Source: Pedobacter indicus (GTDB lineage Bacteria > Bacteroidota > Bacteroidia > Sphingobacteriales > Sphingobacteriaceae). From it: DNA of 64,000 nucleotides. Under the pieces are notes generated by a model that did no database searches, was not told the origin of the DNA, and was given only the letters and a program-made list of their open reading frames with translations. The stretch covers positions 2,418,001-2,482,000 of the forward strand of contig NZ_QRGB01000001.1 in the NCBI RefSeq assembly GCF_003449035.1. The letters are read 5' to 3'. How positions within the stretch are numbered: position 1 is the first letter of the stretch; the number at the start of each line of letters is the position of its first letter. This document shows, in pieces, positions 33,061 through 41,302 of this stretch. Position numbers and translations under genes: made by a program.

Positions 33061-36033
33061 TTAAAAATTAAATTGAAACCCAAGCATAAACGTACGTGTC
33101 TTCGGATACACATTTCTTTCCTCGAAGCCGGGATCCAAACCATTGATGTTCACTTCTGGGTCGAGGCCTGTATAGTTCGTAAAAACAAAAAGGTCACGCC
33201 CGGTTGCGTAGACCCTCAGGTTTCTAAAAGGCTTGATACTTTCTTGATTAAAAGTGTAACCGATACTTAGCGCGTCCACTTTAAGAAACGTACCTTTCTC
33301 CAACCAATAGTCAGACAATTCCTTTTCTCCCACAATATCTCGATGCTTATCAAAAGCATCTGCCAACACATTTTGCCCTTCTACATTAGGCAGGCTATAG
33401 TACATATTGATCATGTTAAACACGTCATGGCCAATCCAGCTACGCATATAAACACTGGCATCCCAATTCTTGTAGCTGAATTGGTTCGTCCAGGACAGCT
33501 GTAATTTTGGAATTGCTTGCCCTACAAAAGACTTATCACCTACAGTCTTACTTCTTTCTCTTACGTCGAATGCATTTCCGTTCTCATCATAAAGCTTCCA
33601 ATACCCGTCATCCGTAAAACCGGCAAACCGCCAAATAAAGAACTGACCAATATCTTCGCCGGGATACAACCTCACGGCTGAACCTGGCGATCCTGGCGCC
33701 GGGAATGACTTCCTGTCTGTAAAAGTCTGGCTACCCCAAAGCGAACGCAACTTACTTTTATTGTGTGAAGCTACGATAGAGGTATTGTAAGTAAAGTCTT
33801 CGTTTTCAACCGCTCTAAAATTCAACTCAAATTCATAACCGGTATTTTCCATGCTACCCACGTTCATGGTTGTTTTATCGTGAATTGCCGGTGGTTGAGA
33901 AACACTGATATCGTAGATCAGATCATCAATAACCCGTTTATAATAGTCGAATCGGCCGCCTAGTTTATTATCCAAAATGGAAAAATCCATCCCTAAATTG
34001 TACTCCTTTTTAACTTCCCATTTGATGCCGGGGTTCTGATTATGACGAACCCCATAGGTTCTAAACCATTGCCCGTCTTGCAAGAACCAAGTATCGGCAC
34101 TGTACATCCTTGTTGATACTTCTGCACCGAAGCCCTCGTTTCCTGTTTCTCCATAACCGGCTCTGATTTTTAAATCATTAATAAATGTAAGATCCTGCAT
34201 AAAAGGTTCTTGGGAAACACGCCAGCCGAGAGACAGACCAGGGAAGAATCCCCAGCGATTACCGGGCGCAAACTTGGAAGATCCCTCATACCTCCCGGTC
34301 GCTGTTAGCACATACCGATCTTTGAACGAGTAATTTACCCGACCGAAAAAGGCTGCCAGCTTCACCCATGGATCTTTCCATGAAGCCATGCCCGCTCTAC
34401 CATCGGTAAGATAACTTCCTGACCCCATGTCATTTTCAGCGATACCATCCACCGGGAAATCCGAGTTGTTGGCATTAAATCCGCGACCGTTAAAATCTTG
34501 ATAACTATAACCACCGACAGCATTGATAGAATGATCTTCCCATCTGCGGTTGTAATTTACGGTCCATTCAAAAATACGGTCTAGCGAACGGGTATATTCC
34601 TGACTGGCATATCCATCGACACCATCTTGTCGAGATAGTCGATGCTGTGCAGACCGGTAAAAATTACCATGTTCAGAGTTATTGATAACACCCACTGTAG
34701 CAGTTGTATTTAGGTGCTCATTTAAATTAAGTTTCAAAGTAGAATTCGCCAATAGGTACCGATACTGTCTTTGATCAGTACGCAGCATCACTTCCGCTAC
34801 TGGGTTCCAATAATCATACCCACCGGTCAACACATTATAACCGGTAACGTCTGACGCATCATATGGCGTTTCTGTCGGGTTAAGTACCATCGCCATGTTG
34901 AAAACATCATTGTTGGCGAAATCTGAATTCACCTGGTTATAGCTCACATTGGTAGAAAGTTCAGCAAAACCATCAAAAAATTTGAAATTACTGTTCACAC
35001 GCCCACCAATTTCATCACGCTTTGACCCGATCGCCATACCCTTCGCATCCCGCTTATTGACAGTAGCGTAAACGTTTGCGTTCTCAGACCCACCACTAAT
35101 ATTTAATACCTGACGGTGAGAGAAGGGGTTGTCATTTGTAACCTCATCATACCAATCAGTTCGGTGACCCAGATCTTCGCCAAGTCCCACCTCAACAAAG
35201 CGGTCGCCGGACAATACTTCCGGTCGTTTACGAATCGATTCCACAAAAAACTCCGACGTCAAACTTACCACAGCTTTACCGATCTGGGGACGTTTGGTCG
35301 TAATCAAAATCACACCTCCGGAAGCTCGCGTTCCATAAATCGCGGCAGCTGAAGCATCCCGGAGAACGCTGATCGACTCAATATCTTCTTTTGCTACGGA
35401 ATTAACGTTCCCGCCGGGCACACCATCTATTACCACCAAAGGCCCTTGAGACGCATTAACAGAGTTCACACCCCTTAATTGCAAGGTCACGTTTGAGTTT
35501 GGGTCTGTCCCGTTCGATGAATTCACATTCAGGCCCGCCACCTTGCCCTGCATCGACATTAACGGAGAAGGAGCACCAGCAATCAGGTCATCTTGTCTTA
35601 ACGTAGTCACGGCACTAGTCAGTTCTTTTTTGTCAACCGATCCGTACCCCACTACAACGACCTCATCTAGGCCTTGAGCGTCTTCTTGAAGGGTAATGTC
35701 TACCGTGCTACCAGTAACCGTAACCTCCTGATTTAGATAACCAATCATCGACACCACCAGAACCGAACCTTCAGGGATGTTTTGTAAAATAAATTGCCCG
35801 TTTACGTCCGTCGAAGTTCCCATTGTACTTCCTTTAACGCTCACGGTTACGCCCGGGACAGGCTCGCCTTTCGCATCTTTGACCGTACCCGAGAGTTGCT
35901 GTTGATTAAAAGTAACACTAAGCGGATCTGTCACTGTATTAGCATACAGTTGCGCGACCGGCAATACACTAATCGTACCACTGAACAAGAGAACCTTAGT
36001 CAATGATCGAAAATAACAAGTTGTTCTTTTCAT
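33061..36033 (-). CDS. SusC/RagA family TonB-dependent outer membrane transporter (pair 2)
   Basis: A 990-residue SusC homologue. Signal region (about 1-31), CarboxypepD_reg-like domain (LSGTVKDAKGEPVPGVTVSV, about 49-68), TonB-box region DEVVVVGYGSVDKKELT, plug domain with LQLRGVNSVNASQGPLVVIDG-type motif, and a barrel ending in MLGFQFNF. It forms an outer-membrane import pair with the downstream susD. The promoter is visible (36108-36138). Which nutrient is imported cannot be read from the locus. Confidence 0.95.
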   Translation of the reverse strand: MKRTTCYFRSLTKVLLFSGTISVLPVAQLYANTVTDPLSVTFNQQQLSGTVKDAKGEPVPGVTVSVKGSTMGTSTDVNGQFILQNIPEGSVLVVSMIGYLNQEVTVTGSTVDITLQEDAQGLDEVVVVGYGSVDKKELTSAVTTLRQDDLIAGAPSPLMSMQGKVAGLNVNSSNGTDPNSNVTLQLRGVNSVNASQGPLVVIDGVPGGNVNSVAKEDIESISVLRDASAAAIYGTRASGGVILITTKRPQIGKAVVSLTSEFFVESIRKRPEVLSGDRFVEVGLGEDLGHRTDWYDEVTNDNPFSHRQVLNISGGSENANVYATVNKRDAKGMAIGSKRDEIGGRVNSNFKFFDGFAELSTNVSYNQVNSDFANNDVFNMAMVLNPTETPYDASDVTGYNVLTGGYDYWNPVAEVMLRTDQRQYRYLLANSTLKLNLNEHLNTTATVGVINNSEHGNFYRSAQHRLSRQDGVDGYASQEYTRSLDRIFEWTVNYNRRWEDHSINAVGGYSYQDFNGRGFNANNSDFPVDGIAENDMGSGSYLTDGRAGMASWKDPWVKLAAFFGRVNYSFKDRYVLTATGRYEGSSKFAPGNRWGFFPGLSLGWRVSQEPFMQDLTFINDLKIRAGYGETGNEGFGAEVSTRMYSADTWFLQDGQWFRTYGVRHNQNPGIKWEVKKEYNLGMDFSILDNKLGGRFDYYKRVIDDLIYDISVSQPPAIHDKTTMNVGSMENTGYEFELNFRAVENEDFTYNTSIVASHNKSKLRSLWGSQTFTDRKSFPAPGSPGSAVRLYPGEDIGQFFIWRFAGFTDDGYWKLYDENGNAFDVRERSKTVGDKSFVGQAIPKLQLSWTNQFSYKNWDASVYMRSWIGHDVFNMINMYYSLPNVEGQNVLADAFDKHRDIVGEKELSDYWLEKGTFLKVDALSIGYTFNQESIKPFRNLRVYATGRDLFVFTNYTGLDPEVNINGLDPGFEERNVYPKTRTFMLGFQFNF

Positions 36034-36107
36034 TTTATATTAGGTTTGATTAATAGAATACGTGTTGAGAGCCAGCCTAATCCTTTTAGCGTGCTGGCGG
36101 GCGGGTT

Positions 36108-36138
36108 CAAAGTTATTAAATAATAAAACTAATACAAG
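36108..36138 (-). promoter_or_regulatory. Bacteroidota-type promoter of SusCD pair 2
   Basis: On the minus strand CTTG (36135-36138) is separated by 19 bp from TAACTTTG (36108-36115), fitting the Bacteroidota sigma consensus TTTG-N19-TAnnTTTG with one mismatch. It gives a leader of about 65-70 nt before susC. Confidence 0.68.
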
Positions 36139-36159
36139 AAAATTTCAACTAATACAAGA
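36127..36159. repeat. 13-bp direct repeat with 20-bp period at SusCD-2 promoter
   Basis: AACTAATACAAGA occurs at 36127-36139 and 36147-36159, a centre spacing of 20 bp. The first copy overlaps the -33 element. Such two-turn spacing suits a dimeric regulator binding one DNA face; this is inference. Confidence 0.6.
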
Positions 36160-36271
36160 GCTGCTCGATGAGTTTCACGCTGGGGACATCGAATTGTTGT
36201 CTCCTCATTACAGAGCGGTACGCGACGGCAGCAACAGGGAAATGCCGCCGACAGACAAAGACTTTAATTAG
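36147..36271 (+). other. Possible C-terminal gene remnant between susC and a small lipoprotein
   Basis: The plus-strand frame ending at TAG 36269-36271 encodes LIQELLDEFHAGDIELLSPH and then REMPPTDKDFN. The composition is protein-like and unlike the random frames nearby, yet the only starts (GTG 36062) lie inside the susC promoter region. It may be the tail of a deleted gene. The family is not recognised. Confidence 0.3.
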
Positions 36272-36286
36272 TATATTTGTTCTCGT

Positions 36287-36586
36287 ATGACTAAGTTTTC
36301 ATTTCGCAGAACACTAATAATTACCTCGCTGTTCTTTATAATTGGCTGTGGCAATGCCGATTCAGAAGAAAAACATAAAGATGGCGATACGGAAACGGCT
36401 GATTCCATATCTGTAACAAGCTCGAACCCAAGTCCTGCAGAAGGATCAGATAAACTAAAAGGCGTTACGGTTGAGCAAAGGGATCTAAACCAATTGTTTA
36501 AATCCATATCGAGCAAGGAGTTGACAGAAGAAGAACAACAGGATTTAATTAAACAATATCAGGATTCTGTTAAAAAGCGCGACTAA
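36287..36586 (+). CDS. Small hypothetical lipoprotein
   Basis: Encodes 99 residues. The signal ends in lipobox IIGC (Cys21), followed by an acidic low-complexity linker (residues 25-55) and a charged C-terminal helix (LTEEEQQDLIKQYQDSVKK). A -7 element TATATTTG at 36272-36279 lies 7 bp before the ATG, implying a very short leader. No family is recognised. Its size and charge suit a periplasm-facing anchor or chaperone-like role, but no function is assigned. Confidence 0.65.
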   Translation: MTKFSFRRTLIITSLFFIIGCGNADSEEKHKDGDTETADSISVTSSNPSPAEGSDKLKGVTVEQRDLNQLFKSISSKELTEEEQQDLIKQYQDSVKKRD

Positions 36587-36678
36587 TACACCTAAGACTC
36601 AAAAGGTAAAACTCGAAAAATAACTTTTTTATAACATAGCTACATTTTCAAAAAACGCATTCATCAGTTGAAACGGTT

Positions 36679-37089
36679 TTATTTGAATCGCTCCACAAAA
36701 TCCTTTAAGGATTTATCTTTCAAAGAATTGACAACAATTTCATCTGTTTCGTCAAATAGGGTCTGCAATTTTGCATTGATGTCCTTGCCAACTGGACATT
36801 TGGTGTCGGTACACGTGTTTTTCTTCCCCAACACATTAGAGTTTTTCACGGCATTGAAAATATCCGCCATCGAAATCTCACAGCTTGACACGTCCAGCAT
36901 CGTACCGCCTTCCTTCCCCTTTTTACTTTTTACCCAACCTAATTTATGCAAAACGGCAAGCTCTTTACGAACAATGACCGGATTGATGCAGATGCTTTCG
37001 GCAATCCATTCAGAACTCAGCCATTGGTTGGGAGACTTCGCCAATAAGGTAAGAATATGAATGATGGTTGCAAATCTTGCGTTGTTCAT
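36679..37089 (-). CDS. Rrf2 family transcriptional regulator, YwnA-like
   Basis: A 136-residue winged-helix repressor of the Rrf2 family. The HTH and wing are in SSEWIAESICINPVIVRKEL and LGWVKSKKGKEGGTMLD (about 25-66). Cysteines at 70, 93 and 98 (TCTDTKCPVG) could sense redox or electrophiles; the IscR Fe-S triad is not fully matched, and the CPVG block is the YwnA type. Bacillus YwnA is paired with the NmrA-like YwnB; here the QorB homologue lies 29 kb away but carries nearly the same operator as this gene. A palindrome at 37117-37141 just before the start codon points to autoregulation. Confidence 0.9.
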   Translation of the reverse strand: MNNARFATIIHILTLLAKSPNQWLSSEWIAESICINPVIVRKELAVLHKLGWVKSKKGKEGGTMLDVSSCEISMADIFNAVKNSNVLGKKNTCTDTKCPVGKDINAKLQTLFDETDEIVVNSLKDKSLKDFVERFK

Positions 37090-37116
37090 GACGGTACAAA
37101 GATAGGAACAAACACC

Positions 37117-37141
37117 AATAGTAATAAATATTATTACTATT
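37117..37141 (-). promoter_or_regulatory. Operator palindrome of the Rrf2-type regulator gene
   Basis: AATAGTAATA and TATTACTATT are perfect 10-bp inverted arms around AATAT, 28 bp before the start codon. The 17-bp core at 37121-37137 matches the qorB palindrome core at 16 of 17 positions. It probably mediates autorepression. Confidence 0.78.
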
Positions 37142-37159
37142 ATTACTTTCCTTGCCTAC

Positions 37160-37750
37160 TTATTCCACATTCGTCAGCCGGATAGGCTGCGCCAGCTTTA
37201 TCGATTCCATTGTTGTAGAATCACTCAACACACGTTTGAACCATTCCTCCGACTGCCCCGATCCCGCGCGTTCCATCAGGAAACGTCCAAGCGCAATCAC
37301 TTCTTCATTGGCCATCCGCACCGAACCATGTGACTCAGCCTTACCCAATGATTCGAGGTCGGTAGTACCGTGTATGGTATATGGCATCTCGTAAATGATG
37401 CGAGCCCTTCCCATCGGATTTCCCTCCTCACCGGGTTTCTTGTAACTTTCATTCTTTGACCAGTCGCTATCAGGTGGCGTCCAGTCAGGGTTCCAATCGA
37501 TCTGGTGTACCTCAAACTCGCCCACCGGCGTAGGGTATTCCTCTGTACCTACCGATATAGCATGTCGTTGTATTGTGTCGCTCCCTTCAAGGACATATAG
37601 CTGCCGTTCTGATATACTGATCAGCAGTCGAGTTTCGGCAGGCACAGGTTCAGACTGCGCCTCTTTTTTGCTTTCAGTGGTTCTATCCCTACAAGAACCG
37701 TAAACAAGTATTGCTATAAACAAAAAAATGTAGCGTGTAGTATTATGCAT
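37160..37750 (-). CDS. YkuD-fold L,D-transpeptidase family lipoprotein with Cys-to-Ser active site
   Basis: Starting at the Met at 37750 gives 196 residues with lipobox YGSC; the 25 codons upstream look non-coding. The YkuD domain is complete: LLISISERQLYVLEGSD, YPTPVGEF, IIYEMPYTIHGT and ESHGSVRM. The family nucleophile is the Cys of SHGC[IV]R; here the codon at 37322-37324 is TCG (Ser). These enzymes normally make 3-3 crosslinks in peptidoglycan or attach lipoproteins to it. With Ser the enzyme may be inactive, a binding protein, or a serine variant. It sits between the rrf2 gene and the polysaccharide locus and has no evident operon partner. Confidence 0.87.
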   Translation of the reverse strand: MHNTTRYIFLFIAILVYGSCRDRTTESKKEAQSEPVPAETRLLISISERQLYVLEGSDTIQRHAISVGTEEYPTPVGEFEVHQIDWNPDWTPPDSDWSKNESYKKPGEEGNPMGRARIIYEMPYTIHGTTDLESLGKAESHGSVRMANEEVIALGRFLMERAGSGQSEEWFKRVLSDSTTMESIKLAQPIRLTNVE

Positions 37751-38055
37751 AATCCTGATTTTTTGTTTTTGAGTGCAAAAAGTAAACCAAAGTTTAACGC
37801 AACTGGGGAGAAAAATAAAAATCACCTTCGAGTATCCTGGTGAAAACTTCTAAAGGGTATTTAACGATTAATTGCCTAATGATTCCCTATTGCTCCCGTA
37901 TAAATCGACGAAAACAGGAACACATTAGCAAATAACTCGGCAAGAATTCGTCTAAGGATCCGAACAAGGTCTTAAGCGAATTTAAATAAAACACCATGCA
38001 AAGGGGCATCGCTTTGGAGTATGTGAGAATAAGGTCTCAATAAGCTTTAATAAAA
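37751..38055. other. Intergenic region between the polysaccharide locus and the L,D-transpeptidase gene
   Basis: This 305-bp stretch contains the transpeptidase promoter region and no recognisable gene. A 40-codon minus-strand frame (37887-38009) lacks a ribosome site and lies after the locus terminator, so I do not call it. Confidence 0.5.
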
Positions 38056-38100
38056 ACTTTTTCCAATCGGGCAGCTTACAATTGCCCAATTGGAAAAAGT
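38056..38100 (-). terminator. Terminator of the polysaccharide operon
   Basis: Long hairpin: arm 38057-38073 (CTTTTTCCAATCGGGCA) pairs with 38083-38099 with one wobble position, then T-rich sequence on the minus strand. It lies 15 bp after the wzc stop and ends the long polysaccharide transcript. Confidence 0.88.
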
Positions 38101-38114
38101 GTAAAAAGAATGAT

Positions 38115-40505
38115 TTACTTAAATCGGTCTAAAATTTTCAAACGCGGCTTAGAAGCTTCATATCCATAGCCATAGCCATATCCGTAACCACCATATCCAT
38201 AACCACCACCGTAACCATTACCTCCCAACTTTAGCCCGTTTAAAACTACCGCCAAATTAGAGAGTTTACCTTCCTTATAAACACGCTCAAGCTCTGGAAG
38301 CTGTCTGCGATCCATTTTTCCGACACGAACAACAAATAGCGTCAGATCAGCAATACGATCTACAATACTTGCATCTGCCACGATACCCATCGGCACCCCG
38401 TCTACAACCACATAGTCGTAGCGTTCCTTTAATTCGCGGAGCAGGTCGTCTAGTCGTTTGCTCAGAAGCAACTCAACCGGGTTTGGAGCCATTACACCAA
38501 TCGGAATTACATCCGTATTCGGCGCCAATTTACTCGTATGTACAATGTCGTCTATCGAGACATTTTGATCTGATAGAAAATGACTCGACCCTTTAGCTTG
38601 GGTTAAACCGACTCTGCCTGTCAGTGTACCTTTCCGAAGATCTAAATCTAGCACAGCCACCTTTTTGTCCAGATATGAAAGTGTAGATGCTAAATTCAAG
38701 ACACTAAAAGTTTTCCCGACACCTACGCTAAACGAAGTAAATACAATCACTTGTGGAGGAACTCCACTTTTCGCCATAAAGTTGATGTTGGTTCGTAAGA
38801 TACGGAAGGCTTCCGTTAAAGGATCTCTTCCCGATTTAGAAACCAACACATCACCCTCTTTCCCTTTTCTATTCTTCATAAATGGGATCTCTCCCAAAAA
38901 CGGTACGCTAGTCGCATTCTCGATATCTCTACGATCGCGAATACCCGTATCGAGCATAAGCTTCAGGAGTAAAATAACGGTCGGTAACATTAAACCGATC
39001 ACGACGCCGAGTGCCAATTTTCGAAAGCGACTTGGTGCAATGGGCGATGCAGAACCCGACGCGGGATCAATGATGGTCATATTATCTTCCGTCATTGCCT
39101 GATTAAGTGCGTTTTCTTCACGTTTATTCAGCAAGAACACATAGAGTTCCTCTTTCACTTTCTGCTGTCTTTCTATCGATAGCATCGTCCGTTGTTTCTG
39201 AGGAATTTGCATTACCTGCCCTCTCGCCTTTGCCTCCTCCTGACGAACGTTAGCCATTTTTATTTCTAGACCAGCAATCGCATTGTCTACCGCACGTTGT
39301 ATATTGCTGCGCATAGATGCCAATGTACCTTCCAAATCCTGTACAATTGGGTTTTCCGAAGTACCCCCTTCGGTTAAGCGATTCCTACGTAACAGTGTGT
39401 TGTTGTAGGAGCTTATCTGCGTTTCAATATTCGCATCAACCAAGCCCGTATTGTTTGGTATCAATTCGTTATTTTGCGAACCTTCCACCAAATAATCACG
39501 CATCATTTCTGCCAATTTCAAATCTGTTTCAATTGCACTACGTTCTGCTTGATATTGCCTGCTATCAGACAAATACATTTGACCCGCCGTTCCGATATCC
39601 ACTCCCTGGTTCCGAGTTTGCAAACGTTCGATATCGCCTTCTACAGACCCTAATTCCGATTCGATAATCGCCAAACGCTGATGGATAAAATCAGCAGTAT
39701 TTTCAGCAATCTGATTCTTCGTATCGACCGCGAACTCGTTGTAAACCGTAATTAGTGTCGTGATGATATCCGCCGCCCGTTTTGGTGATGAATCCTCTAT
39801 TGAAATTTCTAGCAAAGAAGCGTCACTCTCCATCTGAGAGATTTTCAGGCGACTTCCGAAATAAGCTGCCATCTGTTCTCTTGGAAATTTCTGAACATAA
39901 ATCTCCTTACCATACCAATCTTCCGAATAATAGGGATTAACCGTCAATATCATTTTCCCAACCGGCGTACTTATTGTATCACCCAACTTGGCCTTTATTT
40001 CCGTTGCGTCATCACCCTTCGAGAAGTTCGTCAGCAACACCGTTTCTTTGTCCTGAGGAATAGCAGTTAAGCTATAATAAACTTCCTCATGAATACCTTT
40101 TATCTGAATCCGGAAAGGAGCATCTTTATACAGCTCAACCGTCCGGAGACCCTCCTGAATAGAATAACTAACATCCGCACCTACGCGACTAACCGCGTTT
40201 CTCATCAACTCTTTTGATCGTAGCTGCAGGATTTCACTAGCCACATTAACCATATTATAGAGAGCGTTCGACCGGTTCACCCTAGCGGAAGTGGGTGTAT
40301 TTGCCGGGGTCTTAATCATCACGGTCTCCGTTTGCCGGTAAACGAAAGTCGACTTACTGTATTGATAATAATAGTATGAGCCAAATATCAATACCGACAA
40401 AACGAACCACTTCCAGTGATGAAGAAGATATTTGATAATATCGAGTATGTTAAGGGTCTTACTATGATCGTTAATGCCTGTGCCCGATCTATTTACTGTG
40501 CTCAT
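38115..40505 (-). CDS. wzc: Polysaccharide co-polymerase / tyrosine autokinase, Wzc type
   Basis: A 796-residue inner-membrane protein controlling chain length and export. Order: first membrane helix (about 34-51), Wzz domain, coiled coil in the periplasmic part (about 270-440), GNVR region, second helix (about 505-525), and a BY-kinase domain with Walker A ending GVGKT (Lys598), Walker A' VAVLDLDLRKG and Walker B YVVVDGVP. The tail (761-796) holds eight tyrosines in a Gly-Tyr repeat, the site of autophosphorylation that drives Wzc cycling. It lies 8 bp after wza and is the last gene of the operon. Confidence 0.94.
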   Translation of the reverse strand: MSTVNRSGTGINDHSKTLNILDIIKYLLHHWKWFVLSVLIFGSYYYYQYSKSTFVYRQTETVMIKTPANTPTSARVNRSNALYNMVNVASEILQLRSKELMRNAVSRVGADVSYSIQEGLRTVELYKDAPFRIQIKGIHEEVYYSLTAIPQDKETVLLTNFSKGDDATEIKAKLGDTISTPVGKMILTVNPYYSEDWYGKEIYVQKFPREQMAAYFGSRLKISQMESDASLLEISIEDSSPKRAADIITTLITVYNEFAVDTKNQIAENTADFIHQRLAIIESELGSVEGDIERLQTRNQGVDIGTAGQMYLSDSRQYQAERSAIETDLKLAEMMRDYLVEGSQNNELIPNNTGLVDANIETQISSYNNTLLRRNRLTEGGTSENPIVQDLEGTLASMRSNIQRAVDNAIAGLEIKMANVRQEEAKARGQVMQIPQKQRTMLSIERQQKVKEELYVFLLNKREENALNQAMTEDNMTIIDPASGSASPIAPSRFRKLALGVVIGLMLPTVILLLKLMLDTGIRDRRDIENATSVPFLGEIPFMKNRKGKEGDVLVSKSGRDPLTEAFRILRTNINFMAKSGVPPQVIVFTSFSVGVGKTFSVLNLASTLSYLDKKVAVLDLDLRKGTLTGRVGLTQAKGSSHFLSDQNVSIDDIVHTSKLAPNTDVIPIGVMAPNPVELLLSKRLDDLLRELKERYDYVVVDGVPMGIVADASIVDRIADLTLFVVRVGKMDRRQLPELERVYKEGKLSNLAVVLNGLKLGGNGYGGGYGYGGYGYGYGYGYEASKPRLKILDRFK

Positions 40506-40513
40506 AATGCAAG

Positions 40514-41302
40514 CTATTTAAATAAATTTATAACTGAAAAAATAAGTGTAACTGAACCAAGAACTGTCGTAAAATAGCGCCATGTTCTTTCTTCACGTAT
40601 ACTGCGTTCCGCTGCTTTTGGCTCTACATAGACAATATCATTCTGCTTTAGATAAAATGCAGGTGAATCAAAAAGATCGTTAGACTGGATATCGGTATAG
40701 ATCTTAATTCGCTCGCCGTTTTCCTCACGAATCACCGCTACACGATCCGCAGTCGCATTATTCGTTAAACCACCTGACCGAGCTAGTGCCTCTAGCAACG
40801 TAATCCGTGAATCAGGAACCGTTAGAACCCCCACACTTCCCACCTCTCCCATCATCACAATCTTCAGATTGATGAGTTCCGCCTTTACAATCGGTTCATC
40901 GATATAGCGCTCATCCTTTAACCTCTTTTGCAACATTTGTTTCAATTCCTCTACGGTCTTGTTTTCTACGTGAAGCGTTCCCAAAATCGGAAAAGAGATA
41001 TTACCATATTCATCTACCAAATAGCCATCCATGGCCGTTTGGCTTGTCGAACTGATATGGCCCGCTTCGTTCATAGAGTACGAGCCTACGCCCGCATTAA
41101 ACGGAATCGCCAGCTCCGGGTTCTTGGCGCTGATCTCAATTTTAATCCGATCATTCTTTTGAATTCGCAATGGCGGTAAATTAGCCACGCGGTATAACGT
41201 ATCCGACTTCATGTCTTCTACGTAGACTACTTTTTGTGAAGTGATGCATGAGCTCGTAAAAAGCAATACCAAAATGAGCATCCCCAAGGTAAATTTATTC
41301 AT
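40514..41302 (-). CDS. wza: Polysaccharide export outer membrane lipoprotein, Wza type
   Basis: Starting at the Met at 41302 gives 262 residues with lipobox FTSSC; the 14 upstream codons of the longer frame overlap the kinase gene and lack a signal. The Poly_export domain has LRIQKNDRIKIEI and GSYSMNEAG, then VDEYGNISFPILGTL, followed by an SLBB domain (MMGEVGSVGVLTVPDSRITLLEALARSGG region). A C-terminal hydrophobic helix (about 237-258) is the outer-membrane-spanning part or anchor. It forms the export channel with Wzc. The start overlaps the preceding gene by 8 bp. Confidence 0.93.
   Translation of the reverse strand: MNKFTLGMLILVLLFTSSCITSQKVVYVEDMKSDTLYRVANLPPLRIQKNDRIKIEISAKNPELAIPFNAGVGSYSMNEAGHISSTSQTAMDGYLVDEYGNISFPILGTLHVENKTVEELKQMLQKRLKDERYIDEPIVKAELINLKIVMMGEVGSVGVLTVPDSRITLLEALARSGGLTNNATADRVAVIREENGERIKIYTDIQSNDLFDSPAFYLKQNDIVYVEPKAAERSIREERTWRYFTTVLGSVTLIFSVINLFK

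Noticed and set aside
37887-38009. A 40-codon minus-strand ORF after wzc as a possible RiPP precursor
   Set aside because: No ribosome binding site, lies beyond the terminator, Cys/Phe-rich random-looking composition and no leader-core pattern.
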